Below are positions 1 to 12,302 of a stretch of 64,000 nt of DNA, in pieces (the stretch's first letter is position 1; each line of letters opens with the position of its first letter). Under the pieces are notes generated by a model. That model was not told the DNA's origin. It was given only the letters and a program-made list of their open reading frames with translations, and made no database searches. The DNA is from Schistosoma haematobium (lineage: Eukaryota; Platyhelminthes; Trematoda; Strigeidida; Schistosomatidae): NCBI RefSeq assembly GCF_000699445.3, contig NC_067196.1:32136616-32200615 (forward strand), written 5' to 3'. The position numbers and the translations under genes were made by a program.

Positions 1-1172
1 GGTCAAAATAAATAATTAAATATACTGCATTCATGAAAACGTTGCAGGCTTATTAGAATAATACTTGATAGCCTATTGTTCTTTTCTTCTATTCATTTAT
101 TCTTTTTGTTATGAAAGATTCTAAAAGCTTTTTGTATTACTTACATAATTTAATTCACCATTAACTTACGTATGAATTTATACTGAAACGAGTATTTTGT
201 TACTATGACAAATGATTTTCACACAGGTTCCAAAAATTAGTTCATTTTAGTCTTTCTTACATTTTTTTTCATTGACTTAGTTCATATTTGTGATTTGTAA
301 GTTTATTTTCAAGAAATGATGTATAGTGATAGAGGAATACAGATGTAACCAGGCACATTTGATGCTTGTTATGAATAAATGACAAATGAACTGTTTCCCA
401 CTAAATTGTTAGTAAGTATTGATGAATTATACATTATATTTAGCCTTATTTCATTCAAAATAATATATATAACTAATTTCATTCGTACTTTTGTTGATTT
501 ATCTCAAATGTGTTTCATATTACGTGTTGGATGATTGTAAGTAATTCAAATGAAGCTCTCAGGTTGTATCTAGCATTTGTAAGTACTTGTAAGTAAAGCC
601 ATTTAGAGTATCTAATGTATTCAATGTTAAATTAATGATTCAGGCTCAGTTTTCTGAGCAACAATCTTTGACATTCATAAATGAAAAATTTTACTTATCT
701 TGCGGATTTTAATCAAATGTCAATTAAAGTAAAAAAGAGTTACAGAATGACAGTGAGCAACTATGAGATGTTGATCAAAGTAAAGTTTTATATTTTGTAT
801 AATGAATAAAAATAATCTAACGTCTAACCTAACAGGCGTTTATTTCCTCTTATTCTACAATTGGTGATTAGCCATATAAAACAGCTATATAGTTAAGAGG
901 AGATGAAATATTTAATATTGGGGAAGTAATTGAAGTGTCAATGAAAAATGACAAACTGATTGGGAATCACAGTGTATATTCGAATAAAAATCATTCTTGA
1001 TATTATGTTAGTGATAAAAACGTAATAAATAATATAAATATATAATTGTACTTATCGTTAGCGAGATGAAATTTAAAGATAAGAACAGATAAGAACAAGC
1101 ACAAATTGAATAACATGGATAAGGTCAATTTTGTTCTTTTTGATACAACTTAAATAGATAAATTTAACATTC
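1..1172. other. AT-rich non-coding stretch
   Basis: No convincing coding region, RNA gene or known repeat seen. Ends where the S2 repeat begins. Confidence 0.5.
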
Positions 1173-1622
1173 TAATCAGAGAAAGGTTTTGTAGATATTA
1201 TAGTAATTCAATAATTGAATTCATGAGGCGATTGAAGCTAGACCACCATGAAAACTCTGGAGGCACTGGACGGCCTTATCGTCCCAGTATGAGACTCCTC
1301 AGCAGTGCACACTCACGACCCCAGTCTTGCACGCGAACGCTTAACCTCTAAACCACTGAGCCGGCATCCAACAGTGTTCATGTCCAATTTCAACCAATCC
1401 ACGAAATTGTGCTACCGTCAACCATTGTCTTCAGTTATTTACTATTTCACAACAGACCTGGTTAAACTCCACTGGTAACTGCTTCTCATTAGAACTCCAG
1501 GAAATACCTCTTGGAGACCATTACTAGTAAGCATATGATGATTATAATCAGAGAGGGGTTTTGTGGATATTATGGTAATTTAATAATTGAATTCATGAGT
1601 CAATTGAAATTAATGTAAATTT
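1173..1622 (-). mobile_element. S2 hammerhead SINE-like repeat, over-length copy with direct terminal repeats
   Basis: Read on the minus strand, this has a tRNA-like segment (A-box-like GGCTCAGTGGTTTAGAGG) followed by a hammerhead-like block near 1262-1310: CTGAGGAG, a stem II of GTCTC/GGGAC type, then GATA where GAAA is expected. The core is therefore broken. The last 70-80 bases of the unit (about 1173-1251) recur in the same orientation at about 1544-1622, so the copy is longer than one unit, with direct repeats about 371 bp apart. The family assignment rests on many related copies in this window. Pol III transcription is inferred from the A and B boxes. Confidence 0.7.
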
Positions 1623-1886
1623 AAACTATTGTTGATTATGTGATAGTGAAATGTTTCCTAAGCCAAAGTTTATTTCAAACATTTACTCATTATTAATACT
1701 TACAATCCTTTTTAATCTAGTTTTTTTATGATTAAAAATAGACTGGTCTATGTTTTGCTAGTTAATTAGAAAAGAAATTACTTTTAATTTAATAACTCTC
1801 AAATACACCCACATTCCTTTCAAAAAATTATTTTATTATCTAACATATTTTGATAAAGGCTTTCATCTACTATCATTTTTGGTAAG

Positions 1887-1902
1887 GTAAATGAAAAAGT
1901 AA
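1887..1902. repeat. Target-site duplication, 5' copy (RTE copy A)
   Basis: GTAAATGAAAAAGTAA, repeated exactly at 5111-5126 on the other side of copy A. Its first four bases match the GTAA tail unit, so the boundary has a few bases of ambiguity. Confidence 0.9.
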
Positions 1903-2088
1903 CTCCGCCTGTAGCTCTTCTAGAGTTACTGCCGGTCCCAAGCCCGGGTAAAGGAGGAGGGTTGGGCATGGGGTTAGCGTCCCCATCCCGTAGAAAACTA
2001 ACTCGCTAAAAAAACGCTTACCAGAAAAAATAATTCAAATCATTTTAACTCTGCCCTGAGAGTTAGAAGGTCTTCATTTAGAAGAATT
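1903..2088 (+). promoter_or_regulatory. Structured 5' leader of RTE copy A
   Basis: A short hairpin (AGCTCT/AGAGTT around a 3-nt loop) is followed by a GC-rich block containing CCCAAGCCC opposite GGGTTGGG and the hairpin ATGGGG/CCCCAT. TTAGCG inside the last loop can instead pair with a downstream CGCTAA. The same organisation recurs in copies C and D2 and, in reverse orientation, D1 and G. It may carry the internal promoter or an RNA structure needed for retrotransposition. A ribozyme role is only a possibility. Confidence 0.55.
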
Positions 2089-2874
2089 ATGACGCTTCAT
2101 GGTGAAAGCCGAATTCCTTCGGAAGCCACGAGGCCGATGCCCCTTCTAACAACCAGAGCAAAAATTTTTATAGGTACATGGAACGTTAGAACAATGTGGG
2201 AAACCGGGAAGACCAGCCAAATAGCAACGGAAATGAGGAGATACAACTTAGCAGTACTGGGAATCAGCGAAACCCACTGGACCCAAGCTGGACAGAAAAG
2301 GCTAAATACGAGAGAGATGCTGCTATACTCCGGTCACGAAGAGGAAAATGCTCCACACACACAGGGAGTTGCTCTAATGCTGTCCAAAGTAGCACGAAAT
2401 GCACTTGTAGGATGGGAATCCCACGGATCCAGAATCATCAAAGCATCATTCAAAACAAAGAAGGAGGGGATCTTAATGAATATTATCCAATGTTATGCAC
2501 CCACCAATGATAGCAACGACGACATTAAAGATCAATTCTACGAGCGGCTGCAGTCAATCTTAGAGAAATGCTCAAGAAAGGACCTCACCATTCTGATGGG
2601 AGATCTAAATGCCAAGGTCGGAATAGACAACACTGGATATGAAGATATTATGGGACGACATGGACTGGGAGAGAGGAACGAAAATGGAGAAAGATTTGCA
2701 AATTTGTGTGCATTCAACAAATTAGTCATAGGAGGCACAATATTTCCACACAAACGTATACACAAGGCTACATGGATCTCACCGGACCACACTACAGAGA
2801 ACCAGATAGACCATATTTGCATCAAAAAAATTCCGAAGGACAATGGAAGATGTGAGAACCAGGAGAGGAGCTGA
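2089..2874 (+). pseudogene. RTE endonuclease (APE-type) domain, frameshifted, copy A
   Basis: Encodes the N-terminal half of the RTE polyprotein, which nicks target DNA to prime reverse transcription. Visible exonuclease/endonuclease/phosphatase motifs in order are GTWNVRTM (catalytic Asn), GISETHW (Glu), QCYAPTND (Tyr), MGDLNAKVG (Asp/Asn) and NQIDHICI (Asp). After this the frame is lost in an A-run near 2826-2832, so the listed end reads a wrong-frame tail. The last motif (SDHH) lies in another frame just downstream, around 2884-2893. The start codon matches the one in the open copy C. Not functional as a fusion protein unless frameshifting occurs. Confidence 0.88.
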
Positions 2875-3069
2875 CGTAGCTTCAGATCACCACCTAGTTG
2901 TAGCCAATTTAAAACTGAAGCTAAAAAGAACTGGACAAGTGGACAAACAGCAATACAAAGGTTCAATACAGCCTTCCTTCGAGATACTGACAAACTCAAT
3001 GAATTCAAGATAGCTCTCAACAACAGATTCCAAGCCTTTCAAGATCTACTGAAAGAAGAAGAAACTACC

Positions 3070-5106
3070 ATGGAGGACAACTGGAAAGGCATCAAAGAAA
3101 CATTGACTTCAACGTGTCAAGAGGTTCTGGGCCTAAAGAAACACCATCATAAGGAATGGATCTCTATAGAAACACTGGACAAGATCAAAGAAAGGAAGAA
3201 CAAGAAGACAGCAATTAACAACAGCCGAACACGAGCAGAGAAAGTCCAAGCACAAGCTGAATACATAGAAGCAAACAAGCAAGTGAAGAGGAGCATTAGA
3301 GCCGACAGGAAGAAATACGTGGAAGAATTAGCAACGACGGCAGAAAAAGCTGCTAGAGAAGGAAATATGAAACAGCTCTACGATACAACGAAGAAACTAT
3401 CAGGGAAATACAGTAAACCAGAGAGGCCGGTCAAAGACAGAGAAGGCAAGCCAATCACTGAAATTCAACAACAGCGAAACAGATGGGTAGAATACTTCGA
3501 GGAACTCCTGAATAGGCCGGCTCCAATGAATCCACCGAACATCGAAGCAGCACACACAGATCTTCCTATAGATGTCAACCCACCAACGACGGAAGAAATT
3601 AGAATGGCCGTCAGACAAATCAAGAACGGGAAAGCAGCAGGACCCGACAACATACCAGCTGAAGCACTGAAATCAGACGTCGAAGTAACCACAAGCATGC
3701 TTTACCCTCTATTCAAAAAGATTTGGGAGGAGGAACAAGTGCCAATGGACTGGAAAGAAGGACACCTCATCAAGATTCCAAAGAAAGGAGATCTGAGCAA
3801 ATGTGAAAACTACAGAGGCATTACACTACTGTCAATACCAGGGAAAGTCTTCAACAGGGTGTTGCTGAACCGGATGAAGGATGCAGTAGATGCCCAACTT
3901 CGAGATCAACAAGCTGGATTCCGAAAGGATCGGTCGTGCACAGACCAAATTGCAACACTACGGATCATCGTCGAACAATCAGTTGAGTGGAACTCGTCAC
4001 TATACATCAACTTCATTGATTATGAAAAGGCATTCGACAGTGTAGATAGGAGGACATTATGGAAACTTCTTCGACACTACGGAGTTCCTGAGAAGATTGT
4101 CAATATTATCCGGAACTCATACGACGGACTACAGTGCAAAGTAGTGCATGGAGGACAGCTGACAGATGCATTCCAAGTAAGGACCGGAGTCAGACAAGGC
4201 TGTTTACTCTCTCCCTTCCTCTTTCTTCTGGTGGTCGACTGGATTATGAAGACCTCGACATCTGAAGGAAAACACGGAATACAATGGACAGCTCAGAACC
4301 AATTAGACGATCTGGACTTCGCAGATGACCTAGCCCTCCTATCACGTACACGTGAACAGATTCAGATAAAGACAGCCAATGTAGCAGCAGTCTCTGCATC
4401 AGTAGGCCTCAGCATACACAAAGGGAAAACCAAGGTCCTCAAATTCAAAGCGGAGAACAGCAATCCAATCACCCTTGATGGCGAAACTCTGGAAGATGTA
4501 GAATCCTTCACATATCTGGGAAGCATCGTCGATAGACATGGAGGTTCAGATGCAGACGTAAAGGCGAGGATTGGCAAAGCAAGGGCCGCATTCCTACAAT
4601 TGAAGAACATATGGAACTCAAAACAACTTTCAACCAATATCAAAGTGAGAATCTTCAATACGAACGTCAAGGCAATTCTACTGTATGGAGCTGAAACTTG
4701 GAGAACTACAACAACCACAATCAAGAAAGTACAAGTATTTATAAATAGCTGTCTACGCAAGATACTCAACATCCATTGGCCGGATACCATCAGCAATAGC
4801 CTTCTGTGGGAGAGAACAAACCAACTTCCAGCTGATGAGGAAATTAGGAAAAGACGATGGAAATGGATAGGACATACATTACGCAAATCGTCAAACTGCA
4901 TCACGAGGCAAGCTCTAACTTGGAATCCTGAAGGGAAGCGGAAAAGAGGAAGGCCAAAGAACACATTACGTCGGATAATAGAAGCAGATATGAAAAGGAT
5001 GAATTACAACTGGAAGGAGCTGGAAAGGATTGCCCAGGACAGGGTTGGATGGAGAATGCTGGTGAGCGACCTATGCTCCTTCACGAGGAGTAACAGGTGT
5101 AAGTAA
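3070..5106 (+). CDS. RTE reverse transcriptase region, copy A (678 aa open frame)
   Basis: Open RT half of the copy A polyprotein; it would copy element RNA at the nicked target. Motifs seen: [60 protein letters not shown] (catalytic Asp at residue 317), [15 protein letters not shown], and [10 protein letters not shown] (catalytic Asp pair at residues 419-420). The C-terminal part ([25 protein letters not shown]) is the conserved tail of this group. The Met at 3070 is merely the first in-frame Met after the frameshifted linker. The true start is at 2089. The stop codon lies inside the GTAA tail, so there is essentially no 3' UTR. Confidence 0.9.
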   Translation: MEDNWKGIKETLTSTCQEVLGLKKHHHKEWISIETLDKIKERKNKKTAINNSRTRAEKVQAQAEYIEANKQVKRSIRADRKKYVEELATTAEKAAREGNMKQLYDTTKKLSGKYSKPERPVKDREGKPITEIQQQRNRWVEYFEELLNRPAPMNPPNIEAAHTDLPIDVNPPTTEEIRMAVRQIKNGKAAGPDNIPAEALKSDVEVTTSMLYPLFKKIWEEEQVPMDWKEGHLIKIPKKGDLSKCENYRGITLLSIPGKVFNRVLLNRMKDAVDAQLRDQQAGFRKDRSCTDQIATLRIIVEQSVEWNSSLYINFIDYEKAFDSVDRRTLWKLLRHYGVPEKIVNIIRNSYDGLQCKVVHGGQLTDAFQVRTGVRQGCLLSPFLFLLVVDWIMKTSTSEGKHGIQWTAQNQLDDLDFADDLALLSRTREQIQIKTANVAAVSASVGLSIHKGKTKVLKFKAENSNPITLDGETLEDVESFTYLGSIVDRHGGSDADVKARIGKARAAFLQLKNIWNSKQLSTNIKVRIFNTNVKAILLYGAETWRTTTTTIKKVQVFINSCLRKILNIHWPDTISNSLLWERTNQLPADEEIRKRRWKWIGHTLRKSSNCITRQALTWNPEGKRKRGRPKNTLRRIIEADMKRMNYNWKELERIAQDRVGWRMLVSDLCSFTRSNRCK

Positions 5107-5110
5107 GTAA

Positions 5111-5126
5111 GTAAATGAAAAAGTAA
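5111..5126. repeat. Target-site duplication, 3' copy (RTE copy A)
   Basis: Exact match to 1887-1902. Confidence 0.9.
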
Positions 5127-8100
5127 AAAAAACACAGAACTGCATCTCCTCAATATCATAATTCAAAGAAAATCATAATCTTTAATGCAAACTATTGAAA
5201 AGTTTAAAGGATCATGTTGTTTCATTAAAGCCTTGAATATTTATGACTTATTAAATAAACAAAGAGTGACTTTTATGTTTTACAATCAATAATTTGTCAA
5301 TTAATTATGATGCTAATGTTTTAAAGAATATATTTCATAAATTTCTACTTTACCTAGAATGATCAATTAGACTATTTATTTAGTGTATTCTGGGATGTTC
5401 AGTGTTGAGCAGTAGATCTAAGTTCATATCATCAGTCTACGTCTGTTTGACCTTACGAACTGACCTATAGAATTCATTTCTAGTTCAGAAGTTTAGTACA
5501 ATCTATGAATGAAAGGCATACAATATATTTCATTTCACCATACAAGCTACTTCTTTGGATCATTCTTATCTAGAACTAAGTTGAAGAACTGTTGCTCAGT
5601 CATTGTAATGAGAGTTATTGAAACTAATAACCAATAAATAATTCATTCTATCTTATAATACTGGCGATACATGAAAACAAAGTTTCAAGTGAACAGCTCA
5701 ATAATGAAGTTTGTTTCTCACTTTCAAATTAATCAGCAACTGAAGTAAAATTAGAACTTAATTGCCTTACATATTTGATTATCACATATGGATACCTTAT
5801 TCAAATTGATTTAATGAAATAAGATATGAATCAATGATGTAATAACCTTTTTTTTACATCAGTTTTATCACAAATTAATTCATAGATAATGAGTTAAAAA
5901 AGCATCACTTTTACATGTTATGTTAAATGCTTATACAGATAACTCTTGAAGATTTACGTTACAAGACAGTTAAATGAAATCAAGAATTATTCTTTTCCAA
6001 CTAGTCTTTTTGTCATTTGTTTACAATAATATATAAATCTCACAGTCACGATAACGATGGTACCTGGCAAATGCATTACAACGACATCTACCATTAAACA
6101 ATTATATTCTACCCAAAATTCCATGCTATTAGAATTCTTTTTTATACAGCTGATATTAGCTCCTGAATGGTTGTGTAACTGAGACTGGGATATAGGTTTA
6201 CTGTGTTAAAAACAAAAATCAAATTATCAAGATTGCGTCATTTTACATATATCACATACGATTATTTAAATAACACCACTCAAAATGGAATGATGACAAG
6301 GGATTCCCTGTGTAATATCATGCTTGTATTGTATTAATTGGTCTCTAGTAAAACCTATAAACTTCTATGAACTGCTTGGTCTTCACAGTTTTCAGAATAT
6401 TAAAAAAATGTTATGATATTTTCCGCAAATGATAAATGTATTGTATGATATCACAAGTTGGATCTGATGATGAGTCTAAGACAATGGATATTAATTTCCT
6501 TTCGGTTTACAATGGTTATCTAACCTACATCAGCTTATGGTGAAATGTATCCTTCATGTCTAATGTTTGGCACAGTTCTTAAATTTGACACTCTTAGTGC
6601 AAATGCTTGGTTTTATTGAGTGAAATTGCTTACTGGTAACAAACATCAAGTTAAAAAAACAAAACTTTTGACCATTTCAGTTATAAATTAAATTTATGGC
6701 ATTTTACCCACCAGAGTATCAGTGTTACGAATATAGCGTGCATTTCAGTTAACCAAACCAAAGCTTAGTAAGTTAGTTTACGGTTAGTATAGATCCTCGT
6801 GTTTAATTCTTATTTCTGATTGTCTTTCATTAGTGATTATGATTAGCTTTTGTTTGAACCGACAAAATTGTTTGAAAAAGAAAAAAAGGAACAACATGGT
6901 ATATGGCTGTGGTGATTTTTTCTTTAAAAGAAAAATAAATCTATCAAATTGTATTTAAATATCTATTTACGGTATAGTTGATTAAAGAAGAAGAATTTCA
7001 CAGTCTCATATTGCATGGATGGTCATCTTAAAAATATATTTTATGTTTGGTTAACCTGTTTATTTCTATTTTTAACTTACCGGATGTAAATTTCAGTCTT
7101 AAATTCAAATGTCGATAAGTCTATTATTTATAGAAATGATCTTCTCTTAAACTTTAGAATTAAGTTTATTACAAATCCACATTGAGTGCAAATGGATAAA
7201 ATGTATCCATTAGAGACAAACTTTGTTTTTAATTGTACATAGTTTTTTAGAACACGAAGAATGTTGTGCTAAACTGTGTGTTGATTTGTCTACGAATGTA
7301 TGTGATAAGAAGATAACAACGGTGATATGAAGTGAAGATAAAACATATAAATGCTTTGAATACATCTTAGGGATAATTTTCAATATATCCCAAACTCAGA
7401 TTGTCTAAGTTAGATTCTTGTGAATATTCAGTAAAAATATCATGTATACCACGATGTTTTATTTTCTGAACTGATTGTTAAACTAAATATTTATGTTGGA
7501 TAATTTGATCAACATTAGAAATTATATCACTATCAAACTATATATATTCATTATATTTATAAGCTAAAACCTTTATGTCAATGAGTAATCTATTCATTAT
7601 TGTATTTCCATTTTTCTGTATCAGATTGCTTAAGTAACTTAAAAAAGTATACGCTTATTAATTAGTATGGTTTTAGTTATCACTCAAAAATATTGAATAT
7701 AGCCTCAACTACTGCAAAGTTATTTGAACTATACAAATGTGTATTTAACGACAGATATAAAGTTGTATTATGGAAAAAGTGACTCATTGGATTAAACAAT
7801 AAGTTGCTTATTCGAAGACAATCAAATACATTGCAGTTAATAATCTGGGTAATATCATTATACTGGACGCAATTACTAAATGAATAAGGTTATTCGGATT
7901 ACATGAAACAATAAAACACAATATATTAAATTTACAAGTATTATCATAAATAAAATAAATGGATTAAGGTCTAATTTAAAAATGTATCCTGACAGTGGTT
8001 ATATTTTTCATTTAGACAAAATACATACGAACATTACAAAAAAACGTGTTCAATGGAACACTATGATAATTACTGAAATATATTTGGTGTCAAAACAAAG

Positions 8101-8451
8101 AAATAACAAATTAATAGTAACACGCGTAGGAGTACCACGTACATATTCTGTGATGATTGTGTCCCTTATTTTAAATTTGTTATAATATAGTATAAAATAT
8201 TTAAGGTCGAGTAGTTATTGTTTCATTAGTTTAGTCTTTTTAACCAAGTTTGATTATGCACATACAACATTATAGACATTAGTTTAATTATTATCGCAGC
8301 AGAGTTCACTATAATTCTTATTTTCAAAAAATATCGTAGTTTTCAATTAATATTAATTGACTATTATCAACTACAAATTAGAACCTATACAGGTATCTTA
8401 TAATATGGGTAGTCAGTCCATTGTATAAAAAAAGTATTCTCACTGAAATCA
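5127..8451. other. AT-rich non-coding stretch
   Basis: Poly-A/T runs and short chance reading frames only; no motif-bearing protein, RNA gene or recognised repeat seen. Confidence 0.5.
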
Positions 8452-8630
8452 TGAACACATCAATGTTGGACCACTATTAAAAACCTGAAAGTGCTGAAAG
8501 GCCGTTTCGTCCTAGTGTGCGCAATCTCACACGTGTGATTCAAACACAGAGCATTCGATCTCTAGTGCTTCTAGGTTTTTACTGGTAGCCTGATATTGGC
8601 CAGTTCGTGATTTAAATCAAATTTCTCAAT
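8452..8630 (-). mobile_element. S2 repeat, degenerate
   Basis: The antisense arm (gttggaccactatt, then gccgtttcgtcctagtgtgcg) resembles the S2 hammerhead block on the minus strand, but CTGANGA is not preserved. The right part is also decayed. Confidence 0.5.
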
Positions 8631-9553
8631 CTCCACAACTCTAAACTAAAAACAGAATCACATTATTTGGCAAAAGCATTGATTTTAAGTACTTTGTAAC
8701 ATATAACGCTACCATATTATTACACTAAAAATTTGATATGAAATAAAATATATTGCAATCATAAAACAAAAGCACATCAAATATTAATTGCTTTGGTAAC
8801 AATGTTTTTATAGGTTTTCTAGAAATTACTTATTACAGAAAAATAAATTAGTTTGCGATAAGATTGATTTCGGAATTCTAAAGTTGAAACTATATACACA
8901 TGTATGTATGGTTAGTTTAATGAATATTTTCCATAAAATCAAATGAGATCCAAATAATTAGTCTCAGCCATTTATGTATGGTATATAAAGATGAAGGTAA
9001 CAAAAAAGAGTTTTGAATGTATGTCTTGAAAAAAAATCGACAAAAGTAGTCAGGCCTGCTACTGATGGAATATTAACGTTATCTTAGAACGACACATGAA
9101 GTAACTTGGATACTTACACTGCTAATGGGATCAAGTAACGTTTTATGGTTTATATTGTATGAAGAAAGCCCATAGAGAGCTATGTAATATGGAGATGACT
9201 TTCTACCTATCCTAATAAATTTAATTTTAGGTCATTCTACTTATCGAATTTTAAGGGATGCAATACATCATAGATGGACAAGTATAGTAGAATTAGATTA
9301 ACATAAAATTCAAAAATGATTATCATCAATAATGGAAACATCGATTAGTGTTTATTAAGCAATATAGGAAGAACTAAAGTGATCCACTGTGTCACTGAAC
9401 AAAAACAATAGTAGTAAAAGAGAGAATATAGCGAAGAAAATTTTCTTTTTGACGAAATCATTTACATAAGAACTTTCGTCTAAACTTGATTGAACAGTTT
9501 TACAGTATTTGGGCGCCGAGTTGATGTGAGACATTAGAGAGGAAGAATGTATA
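8631..9553. other. AT-rich non-coding stretch
   Basis: No supported feature. Confidence 0.45.
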
Positions 9554-9763
9554 AGCAAAGATGGATAGTGGCTAGCAGTGGAATCCAGGACGCGCGTTTC
9601 GTCTTGTTTGGGACTCGTCAGCTGGATGTGCCTGCATCTCAGAAATGATGTTCACTCTGGGACTCGAACTCAGTACCATTCGCTTCAAACACCATCGCAT
9701 TATCTACTTAGCTACCGAGTCCTGATAGCCACTTGGTTGTGCTAGCCACTATCCTTCTTTGCT
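9554..9763 (-). mobile_element. S1 (Sm-alpha-like) hammerhead SINE
   Basis: A complete unit of about 210 bp on the minus strand: tRNA-like A-box region (TAGCTAAGTAGAT), B-box-like GAGTTCGAGTCCC, then the hammerhead at 9583-9627. The outer 24 bases form an inverted repeat (agcaaagatggatagtgg against ccactatccttctttgct, continuing into gctagca). The architecture matches the schistosome Sm-alpha repeats, known to be pol III-type SINE-like elements encoding active hammerheads. Mobilisation by an RTE-like enzyme is an inference. Confidence 0.85.
9583..9627 (-). ncRNA. Hammerhead ribozyme (S1)
   Basis: Minus strand: stem I ATCCAG/CTGGAT, core CTGACGA, stem II GTC/GAC around CCAAACAA, core GAAA, minimal stem III CGCGCG, and cleavage triplet GTC. 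Stem II is weakened by one C-A mismatch relative to the GTCC/GGAC form. All core nucleotides are present, so self-cleavage is plausible. Confidence 0.8.
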
Positions 9764-10340
9764 TATAATGCTTGTAAATTAAGGCAATATCGAGGCATAC
9801 ACACAGTATGCACATATGCCAATAAGAGACTGATCAATTTCAGTCCAAAAACATCAATGGGAAGATTCAAGTGAAACAATATCAAGTGGAGGAAGAATGT
9901 ATGTGTAAAATTTCAGCGAACGAATTTAAAGTAAATCCAACGTTTTCCAGGAAATCATTTACATTTGCTGTATGTTCGTATTCATAGTTGTTCGGTACAT
10001 ATATGTCCATAGAAAGATCGAGATTGCATCATAAAGTGACTCGAGACTCCAAATATCATATGAGGTTGTGTAATAATCAGGGGGTAAGAGAAAATAATCT
10101 ACGAGTCAGAATTATGGAAGATAATTGTTGACTTGATTGAGATGAAAAAAAACAAAGGTCATAATAACAATTGAATAATCATCATGAAAAAGTGTCTAAG
10201 GACAATAACTTATGAAAAGAAAAATATTCTAGATAAACACTTAATAGTTTGAATCCAACGAGTGAACCTCTATATCCTATTTTGGTGAATTTTCTGCTTT
10301 TATATTAATATCATTTATATATTCACAGTGGGAAAGTGTT
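9764..10340. other. Non-coding stretch
   Basis: No supported feature. Confidence 0.4.
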
Positions 10341-11180
10341 TCATTTGAAAGAGGTATAACTTGTACTACGAGTCTTAATTACAGGTTCCTTGTAGTAATC
10401 TATGTTAAGGTCGGTTTCAGTTTGGAAAAGACAGGAGGCTAAGTGGCCTGTGTTAGTTATGACAATGATGGTCTCTAAGATGATCCAAATTTTTTTTGAA
10501 AGAGTCGATAGATGGAGCTTCAATCACACATTGATGTAATTAATTTCACACGTTGATGATTCAATGAGAGAGTCAATAGTCAGCTGACAAATCATTTGCT
10601 CTTGCCTCGTAAACATTTTTGATTGTCCTCGTGAATTCTGTTTCGGAAGACAAAAAAATGAGGGCATATCAGCTGCAAAGTTATCACTAAGTAATTTGAA
10701 AACTGTAATCAGATCACCTCTAGTTCTTCGATATGACAACGGGAATAGGTTTAGTTTAACCAGTCGAGCATCGTACGTGAGCTCTGCTATTCCGAGAATC
10801 AGCTTAGTTGTGGTTCTCTGAACCTTTTCCTAAAGCTCACTGACATTTTTAAGCGGAGGCTAGCCACTTGTATGCAGTACTCCAGCTTAGGACAAACGAA
10901 TACTGTATGCAAATTCAAAACGTTTTAGCGTCGACATGCCTAAAGACTCTACGTATTGACCATATGGTTGTAAAACTTTGGATGACTATTGCACGGCAGT
11001 GTGCAGTAGTTTATAAGTCTAAGCTTACGATGTCTTAGGCCAATGTGAGTTTGAACAGTAGGTAGCTCAATGTTATTCATCTCGTTTGTATCTGTACCTT
11101 GATGACCAATATACATCACCATACACTTAGAAGTATTTATTGGCAATTGCCGAAGTTGAAATGGATTTCAATTTCTGGAA
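10341..11180 (-). pseudogene. CR1-like non-LTR retrotransposon 3' fragment
   Basis: Minus-strand remnants of the C-terminal region of a CR1-type polyprotein. Recognisable pieces are NTSKCMVMYIGHQG, then a stop-ridden stretch, then NLFPLSYRRTRGDLITVFKLL and LSTLSKKIWI, which are typical of what follows the RT domain in CR1/SR1-type elements. The reading is broken into at least three frames by stops and indels. The left end keeps the natural C-terminus (YYKEPVIKTRS). About 750 bp is nearly identical to 33433-34178 in reverse orientation. Confidence 0.8.
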
Positions 11181-12302
11181 CCGTTTTACTATCATTTCGA
11201 TTTAAAATATCGAAAAAATTCAATACATATATTTCTATTGTTTTAAAGTAATATGACAGTATACATGTTGGTTTCCAAAAGGCCGATTTCATACTTCAGC
11301 TAGTAGATGTACGTCAGATGTGTGGAAATGTTATGACAATTGGCCTCTTGTTACAATGAAAAGGCAGTATTTTATTGCTTACTGGAACAAATTCATTTCT
11401 TATCCTTTTCTTAAAAAAAAATATTTTATATTATGTTAATTAGAATACAGCCATTTAGTAATTTGATAAATTAATACAATATAAGGTCATATTATGGAGA
11501 ATGCAAAACGTTGCCAATAGTAATTTAAGATTAGTAGGACAAACAAGCCGATTTTTAAAATATATATCAAGAAGCCATTTAAATGTTTCTTTACGTAACG
11601 CCTTCTGATTGTTTAATTATTATTTTTTCCATAATTATAGTTGTCCGCTCCGTCACCATAACGATAATGAAGAAATTGTTTTTTTTTACCGGCAGGTCAT
11701 TTGTTAGGTGAGAATAAAATGAATCGAATAAGAAGTTATGATAAATTTTTAGTGAGAATAGAGTAATATGATTTAATATATTTAATTTCATGTCATGTAA
11801 ATCATATTGAACAATCAAACTGTAAAATTTCACTGGTACTAACTTTCTACTCTATTGTTTAATAGTGAATAGAATCTGTAAACTGAAGTTACATTTTTGA
11901 GGAAAAATGGAATGAAATATTTTAAAGTTGTTCGAATTGAATAAACAAAATGTTGAATGATTTAGAAATCTCTATCATCGTAAAACAAAATGGGCTGAAA
12001 AAGTTTTGAAAATTCGAAAGGACTAAACAATCGTCTTGTACCAGTTTATGACTCGTTAGCATCATCCAACTCCGATATTGCACAAAGTGTAGCCCAAAGT
12101 GACCAAATACCTCTTAATTTATTAATTCCGAGTCATACGCTTCAGTTTTAACTTTATTTAATTTATGATATAAAGACATTGTCTTTCAATTTTATTAATG
12201 ATCTAATTTCAATTTATCTACTTTGTTGATTCTACTTATCACTAGAACGTCAACAAGTCCATATTGAAGAAAAGCAATGTGGATAATATTATCACCCTCT
12301 CA
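11181..12302. other. AT-rich non-coding stretch
   Basis: No supported feature; the 80-codon frame near 11591-11833 is low-complexity and has no motif. Confidence 0.45.

Larger units (their letters stand above)
1903..5110 (+). mobile_element. RTE-like non-LTR retrotransposon, full-length copy A
   Basis: Starts with the structured 5' leader shared by copies C, D1, D2 and G, carries an apurinic-type endonuclease and a reverse transcriptase in one reading direction, and ends in tandem GTAA units. A 16-bp TSD flanks it. Relative to copy C the coding region has two small losses: about 2 nt near 2826-2832 and 1 nt near 2923-2930. Together they restore the frame, so the lesion is confined to the EN/RT linker. 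Copy A belongs to a different subfamily from B and C: it keeps RQGC in the RT where B and C have RQCC. Confidence 0.93.

Noticed and set aside
7982..8185. Short reading frames such as 7982-8185, 9355-9558, 17232-17471, 35156-35428, 38071-38370, 49100-49324, 62364-62585 and 63633-63860
   Set aside because: Low-complexity, AT-driven translations without domains, conserved partners or splice context; expected by chance in 64 kb.
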